A stretch of DNA of 64,000 nt, taken from contig NZ_CP006270.1 in NCBI RefSeq assembly GCF_000737575.1, positions 685,163 to 749,162 on the forward strand. Direction: 5' to 3'. Every line of letters begins with the position of its first letter. The first letter of the stretch is position 1. The translations under genes were made by a program, and so were the position numbers. Below the pieces are notes generated by a model. The model was not told where the DNA came from. It saw only the letters and a list, made by a program, of their open reading frames with translations, and ran no database searches. This stretch comes from Synechococcus sp. KORDI-49. Lineage in GTDB: Bacteria; Cyanobacteriota; Cyanobacteriia; PCC-6307; Cyanobiaceae. This document shows positions 38,456-49,900 of the stretch, piece after piece.

Positions 38456-41400
38456 ATGGCAAGCCAACCGATCAGTCTCAACGCTCTGACGGAAGATTCG
38501 CTAACGCTGAGCTCGCACCCCATCTCAACCCTTCTGAGCTCGAGTGATGGGCTCACCGGTGCAGCCTTAACTGGGAACGCCGCAACGGCTGAACAGGGTG
38601 AATGGCAGTTCAGCAGAAACGCAGGCAAACGTTGGACCAGCATCCCCACGACCCTGGAGGCTGACGGCAGTGCGGCGTTGCTGCTGCCTTCCGATGCACT
38701 GCTGCGCTTTGCACCCGCTCGGAATTTTCATGGCACCCCAGGTGCCCTCAACCTCCGCCCGCTCACCACCGCAAATCTGCCCTGGGCAAAAGGTGGTGTT
38801 CCCTATGGCAACAAACACGCCACCCTCATCTCCTGGCACTCCTACAACCAGGACGGCGGTGGCAACGGCATCTACGCCCAGCGCTTCAACGCCGATGGCT
38901 CCAAAAATGGCGCTGAATTCCTCGTTAACACCCACACCTCATCGGATAAATACAACGCCAGCGTCACCTCCCTCACTGGCGGCGGCTTCCTCATCTCCTG
39001 GCAGTCCACTGACCAGGACGGTTGGAACGAGGGTATCTACGCCCAGCGCTACAACGCCGATGGCTCAAAAAACGGCGCTGAATTCCTCGTTAATACACAC
39101 ACCACAGGCGGGCAACACCAACCCAGCGCTACCTCCCTCACTGGCGGCGGCTTCCTCATCTCCTGGACCTCCAATGGCCAGGACGACAGTGGCAGCGGCA
39201 TCTACGCCCAGCGCTTCAACGCCGATGGCTCAAAAAACGGCGCTGAATTCCTCGTTAATACACACACCTCAAACAGCCAATACCAACCCAGCGTCACCTC
39301 CTTCACTCACGGCGGCTTCCTCATCTCATGGTCCTCCTCTAACCAGGACGGCAGTAGCTGGGGCATCTACGCCCAGCGCTACAACGCCGATGGCTCAAAA
39401 AATGGCAACGAATTTCAGGTCAATACCTACACCTCATCGGAACAAAACAACCCCAGCGTCACCTCCTTCACTGGCGGCGGATTCCTCATCTCTTGGCAGT
39501 CCTACAACCAAGACGGCAGTAGCAACGGCATCTACGCCCAGCGCTTCAACGCCGATGGCTCAAAAAATAGCAACGAATTTCAGGTCAATACATACACCTC
39601 ATCGGAACAAAACAAACCCAGCGTCACCTCCCTTACTGGTGGCGGCTTCCTCATCTCCTGGACCTCCAATGGCCAGGACGACAGTGGCAGCGGCATCTAC
39701 GCCCAGCGCTTCAACGCCGATGGCTCAAAAAACGGCGCTGAATTCCTCGTTAACACGCACACCGCAAGCCACCAAGACCAACCAAGCGTCACCTCCCTCA
39801 CTGGCGGCGGCTTCCTCATCTCTTGGTCCTCCCTTTACCAGGACGGCAGTGGCTGGGGCATCTACGCCCAGCGCTTCAACGCCGATGGCTCCAAAAACGG
39901 CGCTGAGTTCCTCGTTAACACGCACACATCATCAGATCAAAACAACCCCAGCGTCGGCTCCTTCAGTTCACCTCTCCAAGATCTTGCAGCACTCGGCCTC
40001 TCCAACCTGGCTGATCCGGTTGCCGTTTCGATCAACATCACACCGCTCAACGATCCTCCTTCTTTAACCAGCAGCTCCACGCCTCTCGCTGGTGCCGCCG
40101 CAGGGCAATCCGTCTCCTTCTCCGCGGCAGATCTGCTCTCCGGTTACTCCGACATCGACGGCGATTCCCTCTCCATCACCGCCGTCTCCCTCGTCAACAC
40201 CGACACCGGGTCACTCACCGGTGATGCCACCAACGACTGGACCTTCTCTCCCGCCACCGACTTCATCGGCACCGTTGAACTCGCCTTCTCCGTCTCAGAC
40301 GGCACCGTCACCGTCAACGACCACACCTCCTTCTCCATCGGCTCTGGAAGCGGTGGTGCTGGAACGGAGAACAACGACTCCCTGATCGGCACCACCGAAC
40401 CCGACAACCTCTCAGGACTCAGCGGTGACGACCTCATCGATGGCATGGATGGCAACGACGTCATCGATGGTGCCGCAGGCTCCGATCAGCTCCGCGGCGG
40501 ATCCGGAGACGACACCCTCACCGGTGGTGATCACGACGACATCCTTCAAGGCGGCAGCGGCGACGACCACCTTGCCGGTGACGCAGGCTCCGATCAGCTT
40601 TATGGCGCGCGCGGCAACGATCTCCTGCAAGGCGGCAGCGGCGATGACATCGCCACCGGGGATTCGGGTCGTGATGCCCTCCAAGGCGGTTCAGGGTCCG
40701 ATCAACTCATCGGCGGAGAAGGCGACGACCTCCTCGATGGCGCAGAAGGCGATGACATCCTCCAGGGCGGCAACGGCGACGACTGGCTCATCGGTGGACC
40801 GGGCAGCGATGACCAGCGCGGTGGCGTTGGCAACGACACCTTCCTCGCCATCGGCGTCACCGTCAGCGATGACATCTTTGATGGCGGCGACGGCACTGAC
40901 ACTCTCATCACCGGTGCCCAAAGCGAACGAGGGGCCAATTACGTCGATGCCTCACTGCGCAGCATCGAACGCCTTGAACTCCTGCCCACTCACTATGCGG
41001 ACCGTTTCAATTATTGGGAATGGGACCTCACCAACTACGCCAACCGCGGCAGCCGCTTCTCACTCGATCAGCTCGGCAGTTTCAACTGGATCGGCTCCAC
41101 CTCAGAGGCGTCCTGGAGCAATGAACTCCACGCCTTCTCCGTTCGTGATTTCACTGACATCGGGTCATCCAAAAGCTGGCGCTGGCTGCGCGTCGCCGGC
41201 GAAGGTTCTCTTGATCTTTCGGCCGCCAACTGGGACATCGACACCCTCTACCGCATCAGCTCAGAAGCCGGCCCACAAACCCTCCTGGGCACCACCAATT
41301 CAGACTGGTTCGCATCCGGCGACGGCCAGGACAGCCTCCACGGCCGCAGCGGTGACGACTCCCTCCTCGGAGAGCTCGGCAACGATCTCCTCGTGGGCGG

Positions 41401-43621
41401 CAGCGGTGACGATCACCTCGAGGGCAACGCCGGCACCGACACCCTCTACGGCGGGGATGGCAACGACATCCTCATCGGTGGTGGCAGCCATGACCTTGTC
41501 TACGGCGAGGCCGGCAACGACACTGTTGAACTCAACTGGGGACAGATCGAGCTGACTGGGGGCGGGGGTGCTGGGTACTGGTACGACAACAGCACCAGCA
41601 TCTCTGGCACCTACGACGGTGGCGATGGCAGCGACACACTCCGCATACAGGCCATGCAATGGTCTGGATCCGATCAGCGTGGGGCAGGGCAGACCATCGA
41701 CCTGCGCAATGCCTCCCTCGCCAATTTCGAGCGCCTGGAGATCGGCACATCCGCCATCCTCAGGCTCACAGGATCTCAATACAGCCAGTTCTCATCCGGC
41801 GTCAGCAAAATTGCCGGCTATGAAGGGGCCACCAACCTCGCCATCGACCTCAGCCCTGGAGAAGAACTCCGCTTCTCCCGCACAGCTGGCATCAACTCCG
41901 CCTCCGGCGCCCTCAACATCTCTGGTGCCGACTCAGCTTTCTCAGACACTCTCGCCATCAACAGCGATGGCACCGTGGATCTCAGTGATCCAAACACCCT
42001 GATCTCCGGCGTTGAAACCCTCGAGATTCAGCGCGGTACCGTCATCCTCACAGCAGAACAATGGAACTCCTTTGACAACATCAAAGCCAAAGGGAGCGGC
42101 CCAAAAACGATATCTCTCACAGGCACAGAAAACATTGATCTATCGAAACTCAGCCGATCATCAGATAGCAACACAACCATTGACATCAATCTAACCGCCG
42201 ATCAATTCAACACATCAGATTTTGAGGATTTCTCTGATCTATTCCGCAAAGGAACTGGCTCAGCCGAACTGATGATTCGGATCACAGGAGGCGGGCAGTT
42301 AGAACTCTTCAGAAATAAAAGCCAATTTGATCTAATCCTAGACAGCAGCTCCACCTACAAACTGATCGGCACCGACACTGCCAATCACATCAAGGGAACA
42401 CCCCAGGAAGACACCATCGATGCCGGCGGTGGAGACGACAACATTGAGACATCAGATGGCAACGATTTTATCGACGGAGGCAATGGTGACGACACATTGA
42501 TTGCAAGCGCTGAAGTCGTCAACCTCACGCAGAAGACGCTCAAAAATCTTGAAATTCTAGACATCAATGGTGCATCAGTTCACCTTTCCGCGGAACAATT
42601 CAACAGCTTCTCCTCCATCACCGGATCTGGGAGCGTTCAACTCAGCACCGGTGGGAATGTCTACTCCGATCGCAACCAGGGCAGCTTTGACCTGCACCTT
42701 GCTCAGGAGCCCACCACTCTGATTGGCACCAGTGGTGATGACACCATCCGCCTCGATATCTCCAGAACGGCCACGATCCGCATCGATGGTGCTGATGGCC
42801 ACGACACACTTGAGCTCACCGGCTCCGGCATCGCCAACTTCGATGAACTCGATCTTCAGAGCATCGAAGCCATCAACCTCGATGGCGCGAGTCTTCGGCT
42901 CACCGCTGCACAACTCGCTGACGCAACCATCAACGGACATGGCGCGCTCCATCTCAGTGATGGGTTGACCGCCAAGCTCCCAATACAACCGGAGGGAGCC
43001 AACTCCCAAGGGCCCACAGGCACCCGGTCTATCGCCGACATCCTTGCCTCCACACCGACCCTCACCGGTGCAGCCTTAACCGGGAACGCCGCAACGGCTG
43101 AACAGGGTGAATGGCAGTTCAGCAGAAACGCAGGCAAACGTTGGACCAGCATCCCCACGACCCTGGAGGCTGACGGCAGTGCGGCGTTGCTGCTGCCTTC
43201 CGATGCACTGCTGCGCTTTGCACCCGCTCGGAATTTTCATGGCACCCCAGGTGCCCTCAACCTCCGCCCGCTCACCACCGCAAATCTGCCCTGGGCAGAA
43301 GGTGGTGTTCCCTATGGAAACAAACAAGCCACCCTTATCTCCTGGCACTCCTACCACCAGGACGGCGGTGGCTGGGGCATCTACGCCCAGCGCTTCAACG
43401 CCGATGGCTCCAAACACGGCGCTGAGGTCCTCGTTAATACACACACCTCATCTGATCAATACCAACCCAGCGTCGCCTCCCTCACTGATGGCGGCTTCCT
43501 CATCTCATGGCAGTCCTACAACCAGGACGGCAGCAACTGGGGCATCTACGCCCAGCGCTACAACGCCGATGGCTCCAAAAACGGCTCTGAGTTCCTCGTC
43601 AACACCGCACACCTCATCTGA
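38456..43621 (+). CDS. Giant RTX surface protein, N-terminal part (broken by a frameshift)
   Basis: This frame encodes 1721 residues with no signal peptide (MASQPISLNALTEDSLTLSS). In order it has: an opening beta domain; seven 55-residue repeats (38825-39979) of the type GIYAQRFNADGSKNGAEFLV; a cadherin/tandem-95-like domain; an RTX calcium block (about 40380-40860, LQGGSGDDHLAGD-style nonapeptides); a second RTX block (about 41290-41530); and a third short one (about 42390-42500). From about 43061 the domain series starts again. It stops at a TGA at 43619-43621 caused by one extra base near 43605; the next frame continues without a break. Probably exported by a type I system as an adhesin or S-layer-like protein (inferred). 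Confidence 0.8.
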   Translation: MASQPISLNALTEDSLTLSSHPISTLLSSSDGLTGAALTGNAATAEQGEWQFSRNAGKRWTSIPTTLEADGSAALLLPSDALLRFAPARNFHGTPGALNLRPLTTANLPWAKGGVPYGNKHATLISWHSYNQDGGGNGIYAQRFNADGSKNGAEFLVNTHTSSDKYNASVTSLTGGGFLISWQSTDQDGWNEGIYAQRYNADGSKNGAEFLVNTHTTGGQHQPSATSLTGGGFLISWTSNGQDDSGSGIYAQRFNADGSKNGAEFLVNTHTSNSQYQPSVTSFTHGGFLISWSSSNQDGSSWGIYAQRYNADGSKNGNEFQVNTYTSSEQNNPSVTSFTGGGFLISWQSYNQDGSSNGIYAQRFNADGSKNSNEFQVNTYTSSEQNKPSVTSLTGGGFLISWTSNGQDDSGSGIYAQRFNADGSKNGAEFLVNTHTASHQDQPSVTSLTGGGFLISWSSLYQDGSGWGIYAQRFNADGSKNGAEFLVNTHTSSDQNNPSVGSFSSPLQDLAALGLSNLADPVAVSINITPLNDPPSLTSSSTPLAGAAAGQSVSFSAADLLSGYSDIDGDSLSITAVSLVNTDTGSLTGDATNDWTFSPATDFIGTVELAFSVSDGTVTVNDHTSFSIGSGSGGAGTENNDSLIGTTEPDNLSGLSGDDLIDGMDGNDVIDGAAGSDQLRGGSGDDTLTGGDHDDILQGGSGDDHLAGDAGSDQLYGARGNDLLQGGSGDDIATGDSGRDALQGGSGSDQLIGGEGDDLLDGAEGDDILQGGNGDDWLIGGPGSDDQRGGVGNDTFLAIGVTVSDDIFDGGDGTDTLITGAQSERGANYVDASLRSIERLELLPTHYADRFNYWEWDLTNYANRGSRFSLDQLGSFNWIGSTSEASWSNELHAFSVRDFTDIGSSKSWRWLRVAGEGSLDLSAANWDIDTLYRISSEAGPQTLLGTTNSDWFASGDGQDSLHGRSGDDSLLGELGNDLLVGGSGDDHLEGNAGTDTLYGGDGNDILIGGGSHDLVYGEAGNDTVELNWGQIELTGGGGAGYWYDNSTSISGTYDGGDGSDTLRIQAMQWSGSDQRGAGQTIDLRNASLANFERLEIGTSAILRLTGSQYSQFSSGVSKIAGYEGATNLAIDLSPGEELRFSRTAGINSASGALNISGADSAFSDTLAINSDGTVDLSDPNTLISGVETLEIQRGTVILTAEQWNSFDNIKAKGSGPKTISLTGTENIDLSKLSRSSDSNTTIDINLTADQFNTSDFEDFSDLFRKGTGSAELMIRITGGGQLELFRNKSQFDLILDSSSTYKLIGTDTANHIKGTPQEDTIDAGGGDDNIETSDGNDFIDGGNGDDTLIASAEVVNLTQKTLKNLEILDINGASVHLSAEQFNSFSSITGSGSVQLSTGGNVYSDRNQGSFDLHLAQEPTTLIGTSGDDTIRLDISRTATIRIDGADGHDTLELTGSGIANFDELDLQSIEAINLDGASLRLTAAQLADATINGHGALHLSDGLTAKLPIQPEGANSQGPTGTRSIADILASTPTLTGAALTGNAATAEQGEWQFSRNAGKRWTSIPTTLEADGSAALLLPSDALLRFAPARNFHGTPGALNLRPLTTANLPWAEGGVPYGNKQATLISWHSYHQDGGGWGIYAQRFNADGSKHGAEVLVNTHTSSDQYQPSVASLTDGGFLISWQSYNQDGSNWGIYAQRYNADGSKNGSEFLVNTAHLI
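38552..42095 (+). repeat. Intragenic duplication, copy 1
   Basis: Three blocks are almost base-for-base repeated in copy 2: 38552-38938 (with 43061-43447), 39981-40906 (with 43996-44921) and 41721-42094 (with 45781-46154). The parts between them have the same domain order but have diverged. Confidence 0.9.
38825..39979 (+). repeat. Seven tandem 165-bp (55-residue) coding repeats
   Basis: The codons for LISW begin at 38825, 38990, 39155, 39320, 39485, 39650 and 39815, exactly 165 bases apart. Each unit encodes LISWxSxxQDGSxxGIYAQR followed by FNADGSKNGAEFLVNTHT. Confidence 0.95.
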
Positions 43622-43994
43622 TCAATACCAACCCAGCGTCGCCTCCCTCACTGGTGGCGGCTTCCTCATCTCATGGCAGTCCTTGAGCCAGGACGGCAGC
43701 AACTGGGGCATCTACGCCCAGCGCTTCAACGCCGATGGCTCCAAAAACGGCGCTGAGTTCCTCGTCAACTCACACACCTCAGACCAACAACAGCAGTCCA
43801 GCGTCGTCTCCCTCGCCGATGGCGGCTTCCTCATCTCCTGGCAGTCCTACAACCAGGACCGCGACGGCTGGGGCATCTACGCCCAGCGCTTCAACGCCGA
43901 TGGCTCCAAAAACGGCGCTGAGTTCCTCGTTAACTCATACACCTCAAGCAACCAAGAACATCCCAGCGTCATTTCCTTTGGCCGGCCGCTGCAG
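43334..43994 (+). repeat. Four tandem 165-bp repeats, one unit 166 bases long
   Basis: The LISW codons begin at 43334, 43499, 43665 and 43830. The second unit is 166 bases long, locating a single-base insertion. Confidence 0.95.
43604..43607 (+). other. Single-base insertion, frameshift site
   Basis: Sister repeats read AACACGCACAC or AATACACACAC here, whereas this copy reads AACACCGCACAC. One extra C (or G) moves the reading frame and creates the TGA at 43619. It may be a true mutation or a sequencing error. Confidence 0.85.
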
Positions 43995-46900
43995 GATCTT
44001 GCAGCACTCGGCCTCTCCAACCTGGCTGATCCGGTTGCCGTTTCGATCAACATCACACCGCTCAACGATCCTCCTTCTTTAACCAGCAGCTCCACGCCTC
44101 TCGCTGGTGCCGCCGCAGGGCAATCCGTCTCCTTCTCCGCGGCAGATCTGCTCTCCGGTTACTCCGACATCGACGGCGATTCCCTCTCCATCACCGCCGT
44201 CTCCCTCGTCAACACCGACACCGGGTCACTCACCGGTGATGCCACCAACGACTGGACCTTCTCTCCCGCCACCGACTTCATCGGCACCGTTGAACTCGCC
44301 TTCTCCGTCTCAGACGGCACCGTCACCGTCAACGACCACACCTCCTTCTCCATCGGCTCTGGAAGCGGTGGTGCTGGAACGGAGAACAACGACTCCCTGA
44401 TCGGCACCACCGAACCCGACAACCTCTCAGGACTCAGCGGTGACGACCTCATCGATGGCATGGATGGCAACGACGTCATCGATGGTGCCGCAGGCTCCGA
44501 TCAGCTCCGCGGCGGATCCGGAGACGACACCCTCACCGGTGGTGATCACGACGACATCCTTCAAGGCGGCAGCGGCGACGACCACCTTGCCGGTGACGCA
44601 GGCTCCGATCAGCTTTATGGCGCGCGCGGCGACGATCTCCTGCAAGGCGGCAGCGGCGATGACATCGCCACCGGGGATTCGGGTCGTGATGCCCTCCAAG
44701 GCGGTTCAGGTTCCGATCAACTCATCGGCGGAGAAGGCGACGACCTCCTCGATGGCGCAGAAGGCGATGACATCCTCCAGGGCGGCAACGGCGACGACTG
44801 GCTCATTGGTGGCCCCGGCAGCGACGTCCAGCGTGGTGGCGTTGGCAACGACACTTTCCTCGCCATCGGCGTCACCGTCAGCGATGACATCTTTGATGGC
44901 GGCGACGGCACTGACACTCTGCTGGCCGGATCCAAGAGCTCTTGGGATGAAGGCGGAAGCAACTTTGTGGATGCCGCCCTACGCAGCATCGAGCGCCTGG
45001 AACTCCTGCCAACGCACCATGCTGATGTTTTCAATAATCGCGATCAGCGTTACACAGCGCGGGGAAGCCGTTTCGCGATTGATCAACTCGAGAACTTTGA
45101 ATTCATTGGCAGCCAATATTCAGTTCAGTGGGAGAGCCATCCACTGTATGAATTCAACACCACTCTCTTAACCTCAGACCTGCCAGCTTCTAGCCCATGG
45201 CGCTGGCTGCGGGTGGCCGGTGAAGGCACTCTCGATCTCAACGACATCCGCTGGGATAAAGACACCTATTTCCGCATTCAAACGGAGGATGGCCAGCAAA
45301 CACTCCTGGGGTCAGCCAATCCAGATTGGCTCGCTGCAGGGGCTGGTAACGACAGCATTGCTGGTGGCGCGGGTGATGACCACCTCCAGGGCGATGATGG
45401 CGATGACACCCTCAAAGGGGGCAGCGGGAATGACCGCCTTGAGGGCGGCATTGGCCACGATGTGCTCTACGGCGGAGAAGGTGATGACCGCCTGATCAGT
45501 GGTGGCAGGGCTTTTGATTGGGATAGGTCACAAACAGCCTGGAGAGAAGAGGCCTATGGCGAAGCCGGCAACGACACGGTTGAACTCAATTATGGCCGCA
45601 TCGATGACGGCACTGGATGGCTGCGCTACGGGTATCACCCAGCACCGATTGTGTATGGCAGCTTCGACGGAGGGGAAGGAGTCGACACCCTCAGAATTCA
45701 GGCTGCTCTATGGGATGGAGTTAACAACCAAGCCGACCGCGGTGAAGGTGATGTAATCGACCTGCGCCAGGCCTCCCTCTCCAATTTCGAGCGACTGGAG
45801 ATCGGCACATCCGCCATCCTCAGGCTCACAGGATCTCAATACAGCCAGTTCTCATCCGGCGTCAGCAAAATTGCCGGCTATGAAGGGGCCACCAACCTCG
45901 CCATCGACCTCAGCCCTGGAGAAGAACTCCGCTTCTCCCGCACAGCTGGCATCAACTCCGCCTCCGGCGCCCTCAACATCTCTGGCGCCGACTCAGCTTT
46001 CTCAGACACTCTCGCCATCAACAGCGATGGCACCGTGGATCTCAGTGATCCAAACACTCAGATCTCCGGCGTTGAAATCCTCGAGATTCAGCGCGGTACC
46101 GTCATCCTCACAGCAGAACAATGGAACTCCTTTGACAACATCAAAGCCAAAGAGAGCGGCAGAAAAACCATCAAACTCACCAGCACTGAAGGAATCGATC
46201 TTTCAAAGTTCAGCCGGAGCAGCGATAGCAATACCACACTGAACCTCAGCCTCACTGTTGATCAGATCAACAGTGAGAACTTCCGTGCGTTCTCAGCCAA
46301 ATTCTCGTCAATCTCAGGCACCAAAGCCATCATTGCCATTCAGGGCGAAGGCATCGTCAACAGCCAGGACTGGCCCATCGGCATCATCTTTGAGCCTGGC
46401 CGAGCCAGCTTCGCGTCTCGCGAGATCAACGGAACCGCTGAAGACGATGACTTTGAGCTGCGCCTTCTCGGCCCCTTCAACATCACAGGAGGAGAAGGTC
46501 TCGATACCCTCACCCTCGAAGCCGACTCCAATGTCAGCCAAGGGCTGATCAACTCCATTGAAACCCTGAATCTCAATGATTTCAGCATTCAGATGGGATC
46601 AACCCAATTCAACAGCTTTGAACAGATCGTTGGATCTGGTGAAATCCATCTGATCGACAGTGATCATTTCAACAGCAACCTGATCGTCGGGGCCAACGAC
46701 AACACTTCAAGCGGCATCACTATCCATCAGCCAACCCCTGGAATCGAGACAATTCACCACTTCGGCACAGCCGACAGCGACAACCGCTCTGCCAATAGCT
46801 CAATTCAGGTGGACCTGACCAGTCTGACAGCTTCAGGCTCAGGCAGCGTGGCCACCCCAAACTGGAGCTGGGTGGACATCAGCGACGACCTGAACATCAC

Positions 46901-49900
46901 CCTCCAGGTCCACCCTTCCAGCGAAGACGACTATTCCCTTGCCTGGGATGACTGGCACGAAGGTCGCCGATATGAGATTCAAGCCTATCGACTGCAAGGG
47001 GGCGACATACCCCTGAGCAATGTGATCGAGGAAAACAAATTCAACAGATTCAACAATCACAATTGGCTAAATAAAAATGATGTCATCATGATCCTTGGGG
47101 CCTTCGACAAGGCACTGTTCATTCGCGCCAGTGAACTGACGTGGGTCTCCGATGGCTCCCCAGAAAATCGGATCAGTCTCAATTACTGGACGGCCGATCT
47201 CAATCCTTCCGTTGATCATCTCTACGGCCTCGATGGCGACGACCAGCTCGCCGGCGGCATCGGCGATGATCAGCTCGTCGGGGGACCCGGCAACGATCGC
47301 CTTGATGGTGGCAGCGGGTTCAATTCCGCTGTTTTTTCAGACATCCAGAGTCGTTACGCCGTCTCCTTCAACGACAATGATGGCAGTGGAGTCACCGTTG
47401 AACATCTTGATGGCGGAGCAGACGGCACCGACACACTCATTGACATCCAGAAGCTGATTTTCGCCGACTCCGACTTCAAGCTCGACGACGTCACCAACCG
47501 ATTTGATCTCATCGCCGGCCCCAACGCGGAACTTGGCAAACCCATCCAAGGCACCATCGATTATCAGGACGATCGTGATTCCTGGACCCTCCCCCTTGCT
47601 GAAGATTCAAAGATCCGCATTCTCAGATCCAACGCTGATCACGACACCCGGGCGAGAATTGAAGGGACTTACAACTTCGGCGACTGGGAGCAGGACCGCA
47701 CCTACACGGTCGACTCCAGCGGCCTCCACACCCTCGATGTACGCGGTCAGGACGGCGCTGAATACAGCTTCACCGTCCTGATGGCCGACGACGGCTCCGC
47801 CGACACCAGTACTGAAAAAGCGTTCGCGAACGCTCAGGACAACACTTCCAACGGCTCTGAACACATCAGGGGCTTCATCGGTTTCCAGCAAGTCGCCGAG
47901 AACGGTCTCAGCTCCTGGAACACCGCCGACTCCGACTGGATCCGCGTCGATCTCGTTCAGGGCATCCAGTACGAATTCCAGGCCCTTGGTGCTGCGTCTC
48001 TTCCCTCCACCGGCCTCAACGACCCCTACCTCCAGCGCCTCCTCGATCCTGCCATCACCCTGCACAGCCCTGATGGCAAACCGCTCGTTGATGGCGCCTC
48101 ATCCACCAACGGATCTGACCCCCTCATCGTCTACCGCGCCGAGCAATCCGGTGCCCATTACCTCGCTGTGTCCAGCGAGTCCGGTCTGGCCACCGGCTCC
48201 TATGCCGTCACGCGCTCCAGCCTTGATGAATTCGGCGGCGACATCAACACCAATGGCCTTCTCACGATCGAGCGGCCGATCCAGGGCGTGATCAACCAAC
48301 CCGGCGACCAGGACTGGTTCCGCATCACGCTGAATGCCGGCGAGGCCCTTGTTCTGGAACTGCTCGGAAACAGCAGCAACAACGGCACTCTCCACGATCC
48401 CTGGCTTGGTCTCTACTCAGCCTCCGGTCAGCTTCTCGCATCCGACAACAACAACGGCAAAGGCTTGGATGCACGACTCGCCTGGGCTGCTTCCACCGCC
48501 GGCACGTACTACATCGCTGCCGCCGCACTCGGAAACCAGGGTCGCGGCAGCTACATCCTCCAGTCGTCCAAACGGGAGGACGACGCCCCGGATCGTCTGA
48601 GCTCTGCCTTCGTCTACGACCTGATCACGCCAGGCACCAGCCTTTCCGGAGATCTGGAGGTCAGCGGTGATCGTGACTGGTATCAGACCATTCTTCAGGC
48701 CACCAAGACCTACCGCATCGCCTTGGACGGCGAGCAGTCTCTTGCCAGTGGTTACCAACCCCTCAACGACCCAGCCGTAACCGTCCGCGGCCCGGGTGGA
48801 AAGCGTCTCGCCTTTGATGACGATGGCGGAGTCGGCCTCGATGCTGAACTCATCTTTCAACCCGCCAGCACGGGACGCTTCTTCCTCGACGTTCAAGACG
48901 CCACCGACCGAAGCGACGGCCACTACAAACTCAGCGTGGAAGAAGCCGTCGATGACTTCGGCGATACAACCCTGTCCGCCCACGCCCTATCCCAACCGGG
49001 CAAGGACGCCGTTGTCCTTGAGGGGCGTCTCGACTTCCGTCAGGACATCGACCTCTTCTCCATCGACATCTCCCCTGACCAGACCTACCGCATCGACTTG
49101 CGTGGTCTGAGCAGCGACGGCGGATCACTACCTGACCCTCTCCTGCTCATCCATGCTCTCGACGGCACCCTGCTGAGCGACGACGACAACAGCGGCCAGG
49201 GCAATGACGCAGGTCTGTACCTCTCCTCCTCAACCGCCCAGACCATCCTCATCACCGCCGCGGCTCCTGCAGGGCAGCTCGGCACCTACACCCTCGAAAT
49301 TGAACAATCCCAGCTCCCGCCCGATGACTTCGGTGATTCACCAGACCAGGCCGGTTCCCTCACGCCTGGCACCAGCCAGCAGGGTCTGCTTCTCACGGCC
49401 GGAGACACCGATTGGTTCCAACTCGCCCTCAAGGCAGACCAGCACTACCGCTTCCTGCTCCGTGGCACGGACAGCAACAGCGGCAGCCTCGACGATCCAT
49501 TCCTTGAGCTGCGCGATGCCGACGGCACGCTGATCGATTCCGCCGACGGCGGCACCCTGACCCGCGACGCCGCCCTCGGCTACAGGCCCAGTTCCGATCA
49601 GACCGTCCACCTCGTGGCGCGTGCCAGCACCAGTGCTCTGACGGGGTCCTACACCCTCACCGCTTATGAGCCCGATGAAGCCGGTGCTGGCTTCGAATCT
49701 GCTGCTCCTCTTCTCGTCGACGCTCCCTTCCAGGCCGGCATCCAGTCGCCCGATGACACCGACTGGTTCCGCATCGACGTCACGGCCGGCAACACCTACA
49801 CCCTTTCCGCTCTGACCGACACCGACAAGGACGGTTCCCTCAAGACAGCTCTGATCGAGCTGTTTGATTCCACACGCACCACCATCTCCGCCGCTGACGG

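Larger units (their letters stand above)
43061..46155 (+). repeat. Intragenic duplication, copy 2
   Basis: Copy 2 repeats copy 1 with an offset of 4509 bases at its start and 4015 after the tandem repeats. The difference equals three missing 165-base units plus one extra base. Confidence 0.9.

Noticed and set aside
38825-39979. Regular repeats considered as a CRISPR array
   Set aside because: Spacing is 165 bases, all units are coding in one frame, and there are no unique spacers or cas genes.
43107-43607. The upstream 500 bases of the frame that carries the giant gene's C-terminal part
   Set aside because: Before the frameshift this frame is an out-of-frame reading of the repeat units (low-complexity Ser/Pro/Thr); real coding is in the other frame.
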